64,000 bases of DNA from an uncultured Aquimarina sp. Its GTDB lineage: Bacteria; Bacteroidota; Bacteroidia; Flavobacteriales; Flavobacteriaceae. Position 1 is the first letter of the stretch. Every line of letters begins with the position of its first letter. The notes beneath the pieces were generated by a model. The model was not told the origin of the DNA, did not search any database, and saw only the letters and a program-made list of their open reading frames with translations. The position numbers and the translations under genes are program-made. The stretch is from assembly GCA_947498705.1 (NCBI GenBank), contig CANMLW010000001.1:310001-374000 (forward strand), written 5' to 3'. Of this stretch, positions 44,749 to 52,923 are shown one piece after another.

Positions 44749-46329
44749 ATGCATTCTGAAAATAAAATTAAAACCTCGGATATTGTATTTATTGGTTCTG
44801 GAATATCATCTTCCTTTACCATTTTGCACTTGCTGGATCGTATTGAAGAGCAATCTGTAAACAATAATATAGATATCACAATAATAGATAAATATCATGA
44901 ATTTCATACAGGGATACCTTATGGAGCTAGATCTGGGTTTTCTGTACATTTAATTACATCGTTAAGAAATTTTTTACCAGAACCAGAACTTAGTAAGTTT
45001 CTGAAATGGCTAAATGCTAATAAAGAATGGTTACTTGATGAATTAAAAAATGATGGAGGTAAGCTGTCGTTGGATTGGTTAACCGTACATGCTAAAGAAA
45101 TAGCCAATAATGAATGGGAGGATCTATTTATTCCACGACGCTTTTTTGGATTGTACATACATGAGAAAGTTAAAAATAGATTAGAGTTTTTTGAAAATAA
45201 AGGGATTGTTACTGTAAATTATGTTAACGCAGAAGTAATTGACCTGGATAAAAAAGAAGACTATTACGAATTGTTTTTAGAAGGTAAAGAAAGCATAATT
45301 TCAGAAAAAGTAATAGTTTCTGTTGGATCTTTACCAGTTAATAATCTCTGGCGTGATGAGAGTTTGGTAGAAGAAGAAAACCTACTTTTTATAAATAATC
45401 CATATACTCCAGAGCTTGCCGAAATACTTAAGAAAATAGAAAGCTTTGCGGCTAAACATCCAGAAAGTAAAGTAAATGCTCTTATTGTAGGTGCAAATGC
45501 AAGTGGCCTAGAGATGTTATATAAATTAAATGATATTGAAAAAATAAAATCCAATATTGATAAATTTATTATATTGTCTACGCAAGGTTTATTACCAGAT
45601 GCGGTGATAGATCATAAAAAGAGAGAAGAGTATACCCCTTATAATCTGTTGGCACTTGCCAATGAAAATGATATTACAGCAAAAATAATTGCCGAAGCTG
45701 CTTATAAGGATCTTGATTATGCAGATGAGATAAACTTAGGAGCCGCATCTACAGTAGATATTATTTCTAAGGCTTTTGGTTCTTTATTGAGTAAATTGAC
45801 TTATGAAGAATTAGAAAAATTTGCTTGTCATCACGGTAATCAAATTGGTAGACGACAACGATGTGCTGGATTTCATTATTCGAAAACAGTGGATAGTTTA
45901 AAAAATGAAAATCGGTTTGAACACCTTGCCGGAAGATTTATAAATATAAATAAAAATGCACTTGGTTTATATGAGTTAGAATATTTAGATACAAAATCAT
46001 CAAATAATAAAACATATAAAAGCCCAATACAGATTGTAATTAATTGTGTAGGAAGTACTAATTTTGATAGGCAGAATGTCCCCGTTCTTCTAAAAAATAT
46101 GATTCGTAAAGGGTATTGTAAACCAAATGATTCTAAGATTGGTTTTGAAGTAAATGAATCATTAGAGGCGACCGAAAATTTACATATAGCAGGACCGCTG
46201 CTTGCCGGAAATATATTCGAAGGAAAAGCGGTTTGGCATGTAGAACACTGTGGAAGAATTATATGGTTATCACAGGTGTTGTCTAAAAAGATTAATGATT
46301 ATTTCTTTGAAAAAAATCGAATAAATTAA
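44749..46329 (+). CDS. FAD/NAD(P)-binding flavoprotein
   Basis: 526 residues. The first Rossmann loop IVFIGSGISSSF (GSGISS 16-21) binds FAD; the second, LIVGANASGLEM (GANASG 248-253), would bind NAD(P). The PYGARSGFSVHL and HLAGRF-type segments resemble the FAD_NAD_binding_9 group, whose members occur in secondary-metabolite and polysaccharide loci. The near-C-terminal LHIAGPLLAGNIFEG reads as the second FAD contact. The substrate is not known; oxidation of the sugar or of the appended acyl/amine is possible. It begins 3 bases after the acetyltransferase. Confidence 0.75.
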   Translation: MHSENKIKTSDIVFIGSGISSSFTILHLLDRIEEQSVNNNIDITIIDKYHEFHTGIPYGARSGFSVHLITSLRNFLPEPELSKFLKWLNANKEWLLDELKNDGGKLSLDWLTVHAKEIANNEWEDLFIPRRFFGLYIHEKVKNRLEFFENKGIVTVNYVNAEVIDLDKKEDYYELFLEGKESIISEKVIVSVGSLPVNNLWRDESLVEEENLLFINNPYTPELAEILKKIESFAAKHPESKVNALIVGANASGLEMLYKLNDIEKIKSNIDKFIILSTQGLLPDAVIDHKKREEYTPYNLLALANENDITAKIIAEAAYKDLDYADEINLGAASTVDIISKAFGSLLSKLTYEELEKFACHHGNQIGRRQRCAGFHYSKTVDSLKNENRFEHLAGRFININKNALGLYELEYLDTKSSNNKTYKSPIQIVINCVGSTNFDRQNVPVLLKNMIRKGYCKPNDSKIGFEVNESLEATENLHIAGPLLAGNIFEGKAVWHVEHCGRIIWLSQVLSKKINDYFFEKNRIN

Positions 46330-46391
46330 GTTCATAAATACGTTTCCCCTAATTAAATTAAGCTATAAACCCGTATGAAATAATTTTACAA

Positions 46392-47477
46392 TTGAAGCAA
46401 AACTACAAACTGATAATTAAACATTTTGATAATACTTCTGATGTAATAGAGTATAAGACGCTTCTCCAAAAACAATGGGGTAATAATGTGTATTATTCTG
46501 TAGAGCATTTGAAGCATTTTGAAAAAGATACTGATAGACTGTGTTATTTTCTGTTTTATAAAGATGATACCCCTATTATTTTAATGCCTATGGTCTTTAG
46601 ACAAATAGGTATAAATAATAAAGTAACCCCCTACTTTGACGTTATTAGCCCTTATGGTTATAGCGGACCTTTATATAATGAAGATACAGTTTTAGAAGAC
46701 GATATTACCTATTTTTGGACCCAAGTAGATCAATGGTATCAAGAGAATAATGTGGTAGCCGAGTTTATTCGATTTAGCCTGAATAAAAATTTCACAGGGT
46801 ATTCGGGATGTTTGGTTAAAACATTATCAAATGTAAGAGGTAATCTATTAGAAAATTTTGAAGATCAATGGACTTCTTTCTTGCCTAAAGTCAGGAATAA
46901 TTTTAGGAAAGCAACAAACTATCAATTAGAGTTTAAGATTTTTCATAAAGATCAAATAACGAAAGAAGTTATAAGTATTTTTAATGAAATTTATGTAAGC
47001 ACTATGAATCGAAATAATGCAGATAGTATTTACTTTTTTTCTGCTTCCTATTTCGAAAATTTAATATTATCGAATCTTGATAACTTTTCTATTGCAGTAA
47101 CTTATTTTGAGGATATCCCTATATCTATTGAATTGATAATTAACTATAAAGATACCTTTTTTGCATTTTTAGGAGGTACCAATGCCGAGTATTTTAGTTA
47201 TCGACCGAATGATTTTCTTAGAGTAAAAATCATAGAATGGGCTATTCATAATGGAGTTAAATATTATGTGTTAGGAGGAGGAATGAAAGATGGAGATGGG
47301 CTGTATAAAAATAAAAAATCACTTTTTCCAAAAGACGAAGACGTGGTATTTTGTACTGGCAGAAAAATCGTTAATGAAGTGGTATACGACGAATTATGCA
47401 AAGAAGCTAGTCATGATTACTCCGCGGTTCATAAAGAAAATCTTAAGGATTATTTCTTTCCTTATTATAGATGTTAA
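46392..47477 (+). CDS. FemAB/BioF2-like GNAT acyltransferase
   Basis: 361 residues from a TTG start (no ATG is available near the N-terminus). The C-terminal half carries the motifs of the BioF2-like (Acetyltransf_6) GNAT group: FLGGTNAEYFSYRPNDFL, IIEWAIHNGVKYYVLGGG and GDGLYKNKKSLFP. Members use acyl-CoA, aminoacyl-tRNA or carrier-bound acyl donors to modify sugars or peptidoglycan. Together with the carrier protein and ligase upstream it may attach the activated acid to a sugar amine. Confidence 0.72.
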   Translation: MKQNYKLIIKHFDNTSDVIEYKTLLQKQWGNNVYYSVEHLKHFEKDTDRLCYFLFYKDDTPIILMPMVFRQIGINNKVTPYFDVISPYGYSGPLYNEDTVLEDDITYFWTQVDQWYQENNVVAEFIRFSLNKNFTGYSGCLVKTLSNVRGNLLENFEDQWTSFLPKVRNNFRKATNYQLEFKIFHKDQITKEVISIFNEIYVSTMNRNNADSIYFFSASYFENLILSNLDNFSIAVTYFEDIPISIELIINYKDTFFAFLGGTNAEYFSYRPNDFLRVKIIEWAIHNGVKYYVLGGGMKDGDGLYKNKKSLFPKDEDVVFCTGRKIVNEVVYDELCKEASHDYSAVHKENLKDYFFPYYRC

Positions 47478-47479
47478 AA

Positions 47480-48634
47480 ATGAAAAAGATTCATATCGAT
47501 TATTTTTTTGAGTTATACGAGAAGAAGTCAATACCAAATATTTTTTCAAAATTAAGTGCGGCCAAAAATCAAGAACAAATATTAAACCCAGATTATGATA
47601 AAAAAATAGTCGACAAGAAAGATTCTGTTTATTCTGTTTTTTTTATTCCAGATTATTTTAAGCCAGAAATTGATCATAAGGTTCTCGCTGTTAAAAAAGT
47701 AAAGCAATTTTTTAAAGGCTATACAATCTTTTTAGATGGGTTTGTAGATGCAGATGCCTATGTTAAGCATCGTTTTAGAAGTAATGCAAAAGCAATTAGG
47801 CGCAGGGTAAAACGATTAGAAACATGTTTTGATATCTCTTATAAAACTTATTATGGGGCTATAGAAGAAGAAGAGTATCATGAACTAATGGATCGTTTAG
47901 AGGAAATGTTGGTAAAGAGATTTGAAGAACGTAATGATGTAAGTCAAAGTCTTTTGCGTTGGGATTATTATAAGGATATGTATTTTTCATTGATTAATAA
48001 AAAGCAAGCTTCATTGTTTGTTGTTTATCATAAGAAGACTCCGATTGTAGTATCACTTAATCATCACTTTAAAGAACGTCTTTTTAGCGCAATTTCTTCA
48101 TATGATATCGACTTTAGAAAATTTAGTTTAGGTAATGTAGAAATTCTTAAAAAATTAGATTGGTGTATCCAAAATGGTCATAAATCTTATGAAATGGGAA
48201 TGGGAGATCTTAGTTATAAAAGAGAATGGTGTAACCATGTTTATAATTTTGAACATCAAATTATTTACCCCAAAAACTCCTTTTTAGGAGTATTAAAGGC
48301 AACGATAGAATATATCAAAGTCAGTTTTAAAGAATTTGTATATAAAAAGACTTACGTTAAGTATAAAAAATATAAAGCTCGAAAGAAACAGGCTATTTCT
48401 AATGACGAAATGTTTTGTCAAGTATCTAAAATTGAAGATCTAAATTATAATGATAAGCATACAGTAATCGATTATAATCATTCTGATTATGATTTTTTAA
48501 GAAAAATAGTTTTCGATTTTGTTTACACTTCTATAGAGCATATTTCTAATGTTAGCGTGGTTGAAATTTCTAAAACAGAGAAATCCTTTTTGATTCTCGG
48601 AAGCTCAAAAATGCAAAAAGTAATAGTTAGCTAA
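47480..48634 (+). CDS. FemAB/BioF2-like GNAT acyltransferase (second)
   Basis: 384 residues from the ATG at 47480, 2 bases after the previous stop. FRSNAKAIRRRVKRLE, SLNHHFKERLFSAISSYD, and YEMGMGDLSYKREWCNHVY are typical of the BioF2-like GNAT group, in which the last motif is D-F-x-G-x-G-x-x-x-Y-K. A C-terminal tail of about 100 residues is of unknown role. With the preceding gene it makes a tandem pair of different members, suggesting two sequential acylations. Confidence 0.7.
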   Translation: MKKIHIDYFFELYEKKSIPNIFSKLSAAKNQEQILNPDYDKKIVDKKDSVYSVFFIPDYFKPEIDHKVLAVKKVKQFFKGYTIFLDGFVDADAYVKHRFRSNAKAIRRRVKRLETCFDISYKTYYGAIEEEEYHELMDRLEEMLVKRFEERNDVSQSLLRWDYYKDMYFSLINKKQASLFVVYHKKTPIVVSLNHHFKERLFSAISSYDIDFRKFSLGNVEILKKLDWCIQNGHKSYEMGMGDLSYKREWCNHVYNFEHQIIYPKNSFLGVLKATIEYIKVSFKEFVYKKTYVKYKKYKARKKQAISNDEMFCQVSKIEDLNYNDKHTVIDYNHSDYDFLRKIVFDFVYTSIEHISNVSVVEISKTEKSFLILGSSKMQKVIVS

Positions 48635-48650
48635 AAGATATTGGTAATGA

Positions 48651-48695
48651 GGGTAATTAGAATTACCTGAACATCTTAATCGTATTAAGATGTTC
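48651..48695. terminator. Two hairpins between convergent genes
   Basis: GGTAATT (48652-48658) / AATTACC (48661-48667), and a perfect 12-bp stem GAACATCTTAAT (48669-48680) / ATTAAGATGTTC (48684-48695) with a 3-base loop. The second overlaps the last codons of the - strand SGNH gene. T-runs are poor, but the place between two converging transcripts favours a termination role. Confidence 0.45.
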
Positions 48696-49631
48696 TATAA
48701 TGGTCTTTGCTATTAGATTTCTGCCATGATTGTTCCAATGCCTGTCATAAATTAGGGTGGTGGATTTTTTACTCGCCTCGAATGAAGTAGCAAAGTCTAT
48801 ATATGTAAAGTTATTTTTCTTTAAATAAGAGAGAAAAGTAGAATTTGTGATCCTCGAATCTAAAAGTAGCGTAAATCGTTTTTTGTCATAATTATATTTT
48901 GAAACCAAGCTTTTGAAGTTTTCAAGATATTTTTTTTCATTTTCTTGTTGTATTCGTAATGCTTCATTTTTATCTATGGCAGCATCTTTCTGTTGCGGTC
49001 TAAGGGTTTTTCTAATTCGATAAATAAGTTCTTGTGGCGGATCAAGAACTCCTATGCTCTTGCAATAAACTAACAGTTTACTTTTCTTTAAAAGTTTATT
49101 TATGGGGGATTCGAGATCTAATCTTCCTCTCATAACATTATATTCCCCACGAGTAAGATCGTTCGAAAATTTGATGCCTAAAATAACATGGTCAATAAGA
49201 TCAAACTGTTTTTTATAAGAGTGTACCAGATGCAATTGATCAGCAAAATCGTAACCAGCATATCCATATTCGTATACTTCAATCTTCGGGATTTTAGTTT
49301 CAATTTTCTTACCGATAGAATTATAATAATCCTGATGAAAACCTTCTATAAAAGAGTCACCAACTAATGCGACTTCGATCTTATCTTTTGTAGGAGTAAA
49401 TTCACGATATGAGTTGTAGCCAGAAGAATTGATGTGATACTCAGAAAAATTTTGTCTTCTATTACCTGTAACAGAAAACCCATTTTGGTTTGGTTTCCAT
49501 TTCTCTACTTCATAACTGTCAAGAAAACGAGCAGGAGTATCTTTACCTAAATGAAAAATACGAACAATAACTTCTAATACCAGAAGTATTAAGAAGAAAT
49601 AAATCGCACTTTTGATAACAAGTTTTTTCAT
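48663..49631 (-). CDS. SGNH/GDSL-like membrane-anchored protein, MBOAT partner
   Basis: 322 residues with an N-terminal membrane anchor (about 7-26). Block I GDSFIEGF at 91-98 (Gly-Asp-Ser intact) and a C-terminal DRHWN at 296-300 of the AlgJ/AlgX type (D-x-H-W). It resembles the SGNH partner at 11237-12205 in layout but keeps the catalytic residues which that one lacks. It lies 8 bases downstream of the MBOAT on the - strand; the two form an isolated operon. Confidence 0.75.
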   Translation of the reverse strand: MKKLVIKSAIYFFLILLVLEVIVRIFHLGKDTPARFLDSYEVEKWKPNQNGFSVTGNRRQNFSEYHINSSGYNSYREFTPTKDKIEVALVGDSFIEGFHQDYYNSIGKKIETKIPKIEVYEYGYAGYDFADQLHLVHSYKKQFDLIDHVILGIKFSNDLTRGEYNVMRGRLDLESPINKLLKKSKLLVYCKSIGVLDPPQELIYRIRKTLRPQQKDAAIDKNEALRIQQENEKKYLENFKSLVSKYNYDKKRFTLLLDSRITNSTFLSYLKKNNFTYIDFATSFEASKKSTTLIYDRHWNNHGRNLIAKTIIEHLNTIKMFR

Positions 49632-49639
49632 TTAATAAT

Positions 49640-51091
49640 TTAGAATTGGAAATAAATAAATGATCGATCAATACTATCGTCAAAGAATAATAGCAAACAT
49701 AGAACTATTATAGTGTAAACAATAAATCGTATAATTTTTGATTTAAATTTAAAAGGAGCTCGTTCATCTCTTCTCATCCTAAACTCATATAGCACAAAAA
49801 TAGCGATTAAAACAAAATAATCTATCATTCGATATCCTAGTGGGTGTTGATAAGCTTCGTAAGAGAAGTTCGTGCAAATTTGTTTTAAATAACCAAAGGC
49901 ATCTGTAATAGACTGTGATCTGAAGAAAACTCGTGAAAATGTAACAAGTATAAATGTTAAAAGGATTTGGGCAATCTCTTTTAAAGATGGGAACCAACTG
50001 TTTTCTGCAACTACCGAATTCATATAAATACGATTTCTGCCCATCAAAAATATGGGTATAAATAAAACAGCATGAATAGCTCCCCAAGCTATAAATGTCC
50101 AGTTTGCTCCATGCCAAAAACCACTTACTAAAAAAACGATAATAATATTTCGCACCGATTTAAGTTTGCTTACTCTGCTACCTCCAAGAGGTATATATAA
50201 ATAATGTCTAAACCAAGTTGACAAAGAAATATGCCATCTTTGCCAATACTCTGCAACATTTCTTGAAAATGTTGGGAACTTGAAATTGGACATGAGTTCG
50301 ATTCCAAATAATTTAGCAGTACCAATAGCAATATCAGAATAACCGCTAAAATCTCCATATACCTGAAAACTAAACAGCGATACACCAAGAATAAGGGTAG
50401 AAGCAGAATAATCATTATAATTTAGAAAAATATCATCTACTATTGGAGCAATAGAATCTGCGATCACCACTTTTTTAAATAGCCCCCAAAGAATAAGCTT
50501 TAGGCCAGCTGTGCATTGATCATAACTAAATACCCGTTTGGTAGTAATCTGTGACAATAGATTCGAGGCTCTTTCTATTGGTCCAGCTACCAATTGAGGA
50601 AAAAAACTAACAAAAGCAGCAAAAGAAATAAAGTTTTTGGTGGGAGTTAATCTTTTGTAGTAAATGTCTAGCGAATAAGACATTGTTTGAAAAGTGTAGA
50701 ATGAGATTCCAACCGGTAAAATTATTTGAAGTGTCCAGGAATTATGTGTTTCGTAGCCTAAACCTGCTAGTAGATCTTCCCAGGAATTTATAAAGAAATT
50801 ATAGTATTTAAAAAAACCTAAAAGACCAATATTAAAAACAATACTAACCCATAAAAAAACTTTTTTGCCCTTATTTGATGAACTATTGTGTATTGCTTGC
50901 CCTACATAAAAATCTACAATAGTGCTTGCTAAAATTAAGAATAGAAATCGCCAATCCCATAGGCCGTAAAAGATATAACTGGCAACAAGAACGAATGTGT
51001 TCTGTAAAGTAACTTTCTTATAAAAAACAAACCAATAAATTATAAACACTATTGGTAAGAATATGAAAAAATCTAAGGAGTTAAATACCAT
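49640..51091 (-). CDS. MBOAT family O-acyltransferase (AlgI-like)
   Basis: 483 residues, multi-pass. His287 (RWHISLSTWFRHYLYIPLGG) and His327 (WHGANW) are conserved; note FRHY where the usual motif is FRDY. Ends in FIYFQF. Most like the MBOAT at 9826 (GGSRVSKLK, WTFIAWGAIHAVLFIP). It is read away from the biosynthesis operon at 51790, with a 698-base spacer, and may acylate the same glycan. Confidence 0.93.
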   Translation of the reverse strand: MVFNSLDFFIFLPIVFIIYWFVFYKKVTLQNTFVLVASYIFYGLWDWRFLFLILASTIVDFYVGQAIHNSSSNKGKKVFLWVSIVFNIGLLGFFKYYNFFINSWEDLLAGLGYETHNSWTLQIILPVGISFYTFQTMSYSLDIYYKRLTPTKNFISFAAFVSFFPQLVAGPIERASNLLSQITTKRVFSYDQCTAGLKLILWGLFKKVVIADSIAPIVDDIFLNYNDYSASTLILGVSLFSFQVYGDFSGYSDIAIGTAKLFGIELMSNFKFPTFSRNVAEYWQRWHISLSTWFRHYLYIPLGGSRVSKLKSVRNIIIVFLVSGFWHGANWTFIAWGAIHAVLFIPIFLMGRNRIYMNSVVAENSWFPSLKEIAQILLTFILVTFSRVFFRSQSITDAFGYLKQICTNFSYEAYQHPLGYRMIDYFVLIAIFVLYEFRMRRDERAPFKFKSKIIRFIVYTIIVLCLLLFFDDSIDRSFIYFQF

Positions 51092-51789
51092 TTATACTAT
51101 TAAAAATCTAAATAAAGATGTTGTTTTTTGTATAAAGTATATTGCTTGTTTCTATACTTTAAGGCGGTAAATTTTATGTAATTAATTGTATAAATCAAGT
51201 ATTTGATGATTTTTTTTTATAAATCTTAAAAGAATGCAACTTTGATAGAAAATCACAAGTAAAAATGGAGAATTGTTAAATTATCTAAGGGGAAATTAAC
51301 CCTATGATAAAAAGGTGTTTTTCCGGTAAATGTAATGAGTTTATACAGTATATTTGTGGAGGCTAATTGATGTCAGATAAGAGAAATGTTAAATTTTGGG
51401 TTAATTGAAATAATGTTATTTTCTTAGGTTAAAGAGAGTTAAAATTGCGTTTATCGAATTATTTTACATTTTTTTTACAAGTAGTTCTGTACGTAGGGTA
51501 TGCTATTTTTCTTACGGGATTTCCGTAAAAAATGGGGATATTTACACTATTTTTGGTACTTGGGCGTTTATTTCAGTATTCTGTCTAAAAAGTGATAATT
51601 TAAGCTGATAATTCGTTAAACTATACTATTTTAGCTATTGGAATTGCATTTAATTGTATAGTCAAAATTGATAGGAAGTCTACCCCCTTCTTCCACCATT
51701 TTTTAGATCGTCATTAAAGAGTTAATCAAAAATTATTATATGATAATTTTTGATGGGTATGTGTTATTGTTCATTATTAATGGGAAAAT
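51092..51789. other. 698-base divergent regulatory spacer
   Basis: No coding potential in any frame. It separates the - strand MBOAT operon from the + strand sugar-synthesis and export operon and must hold both promoters. Visible elements: TATATTTG at 51349-51356 (a -7-like box), TTACGG/CCGTAA inverted repeat at 51512-51527, and TATTTTTG at 51548-51555. The length suggests a long leader or several regulatory sites. Confidence 0.5.
51512..51532. promoter_or_regulatory. TTACGG-n4-CCGTAA operator-like motif
   Basis: The inverted repeat TTACGGGATTTCCGTAA is followed by A bases. A near-identical site is at 35353-35372. It ends 15 bases before a TAnnTTTG box (TATTTTTG, 51548-51555), in the position of the -33 element, which is what an activator-dependent promoter would look like. 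Confidence 0.5.
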
Positions 51790-52923
51790 ATGAATATAAT
51801 TGATTCGAAAAAAATATGGCTTTCTTCACCACATATGGGAGGAACAGAGCAGAAATTTGTAAAAGAAGCTTTTGATACCAACTGGGTTGCTCCGTTAGGA
51901 CCAAACGTTAATGGTTTTGAGAAAGATATTGAAGTTTACTTAGAAGGGGATGTACATGCAGCTGCGCTTAGTTCGGGAACAGCAGCGTTACATTTAGGAC
52001 TACAACTACTAGGAGTTACCTCTGGGGACGAGGTTATTTGCCAAAGTATGACTTTTGCTGCCTCTGCTAATCCAATAGTTTATTTGGGTGCAAAACCAAT
52101 TTTTGTAGATAGTGAACGCAAGACATGGAATATTTGTCCAATTCAATTAGAAAAAGCTATAGAAGATAGAATAGCAAAAGGTAACAAACCTAAAGCTATA
52201 ATTGCTGTGCATTTGTATGGTATGCCATATGATGTAGATGCTATTCATCAAGTAGCTTCCTCTTATAAGATTCCTGTTTTAGAAGATAGTGCAGAAGCAT
52301 TAGGTAGTAGTTATCAAGGTATAAAATGTGGTACTTTCGGAAATATAGCAATCCTTTCTTTTAACGGAAACAAAATTATTACCACCTCAGGAGGAGGTGC
52401 TTTGATTTCTAAAAATCAAGCACACAAGGAAAAGGCCATTTTTCTAGCTACTCAAGCCAGAGACAATGCTCCTCATTATGAACACTCAGAAATAGGTTAT
52501 AATTATAGAATGAGTAATATAACGGCGGGTATCGGAAGAGGACAAATGGAAGTTCTTGATGCTCATGTCGCTAATAGACGTCGAAATTTTGAGTTTTATA
52601 AAAAACACTTAGAAGATTCCTCAGAAATAAAATTTTTAGAAGAACCAACAGGATATAGCTCAAATAGATGGCTAACCTGTATAGAAACCACTTCATATAA
52701 GTTAAGAGAATCAATACGATTATCACTTCAAGAAGAGAATATCGAATCAAGGCCTTTATGGAAACCCATGCATCAACAAGCTGTATTTGCAGATTGTGAT
52801 GCCTACCTCAATGGTGTTTCTGACGATCTTTTTGATCGTGGTTTGTGTCTACCAAGTGGATCAAACCTGGAGGAAGAAGATTTATTTAGAATTGTATCTG
52901 TAATTAAAAATGTATTAAAATGA
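51790..52923 (+). CDS. DegT/DnrJ/EryC1 aminotransferase, PglE-like
   Basis: 377 residues, PLP-dependent. ALSSGTAALHLGLQ (58-71), VLEDSAEALGS (163-173) and the PLP lysine Lys195 in SFNGNKIITTSGGG. The SFNGNKIITT form is typical of the UDP-4-keto-6-deoxy-GlcNAc C4-aminotransferases (PglE type). It makes the UDP-4-amino sugar from the product of the PglF-like dehydratase encoded next, with a 4-base start/stop overlap (ATGA). Confidence 0.9.
   Translation: MNIIDSKKIWLSSPHMGGTEQKFVKEAFDTNWVAPLGPNVNGFEKDIEVYLEGDVHAAALSSGTAALHLGLQLLGVTSGDEVICQSMTFAASANPIVYLGAKPIFVDSERKTWNICPIQLEKAIEDRIAKGNKPKAIIAVHLYGMPYDVDAIHQVASSYKIPVLEDSAEALGSSYQGIKCGTFGNIAILSFNGNKIITTSGGGALISKNQAHKEKAIFLATQARDNAPHYEHSEIGYNYRMSNITAGIGRGQMEVLDAHVANRRRNFEFYKKHLEDSSEIKFLEEPTGYSSNRWLTCIETTSYKLRESIRLSLQEENIESRPLWKPMHQQAVFADCDAYLNGVSDDLFDRGLCLPSGSNLEEEDLFRIVSVIKNVLK

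Noticed and set aside
51163..51170. GGCGGTAA, close to the enterobacterial ops element of RfaH
   Set aside because: Eight bases with one mismatch, no RfaH/NusG paralogue seen in the window, and 620 bases from the next gene; likely chance.
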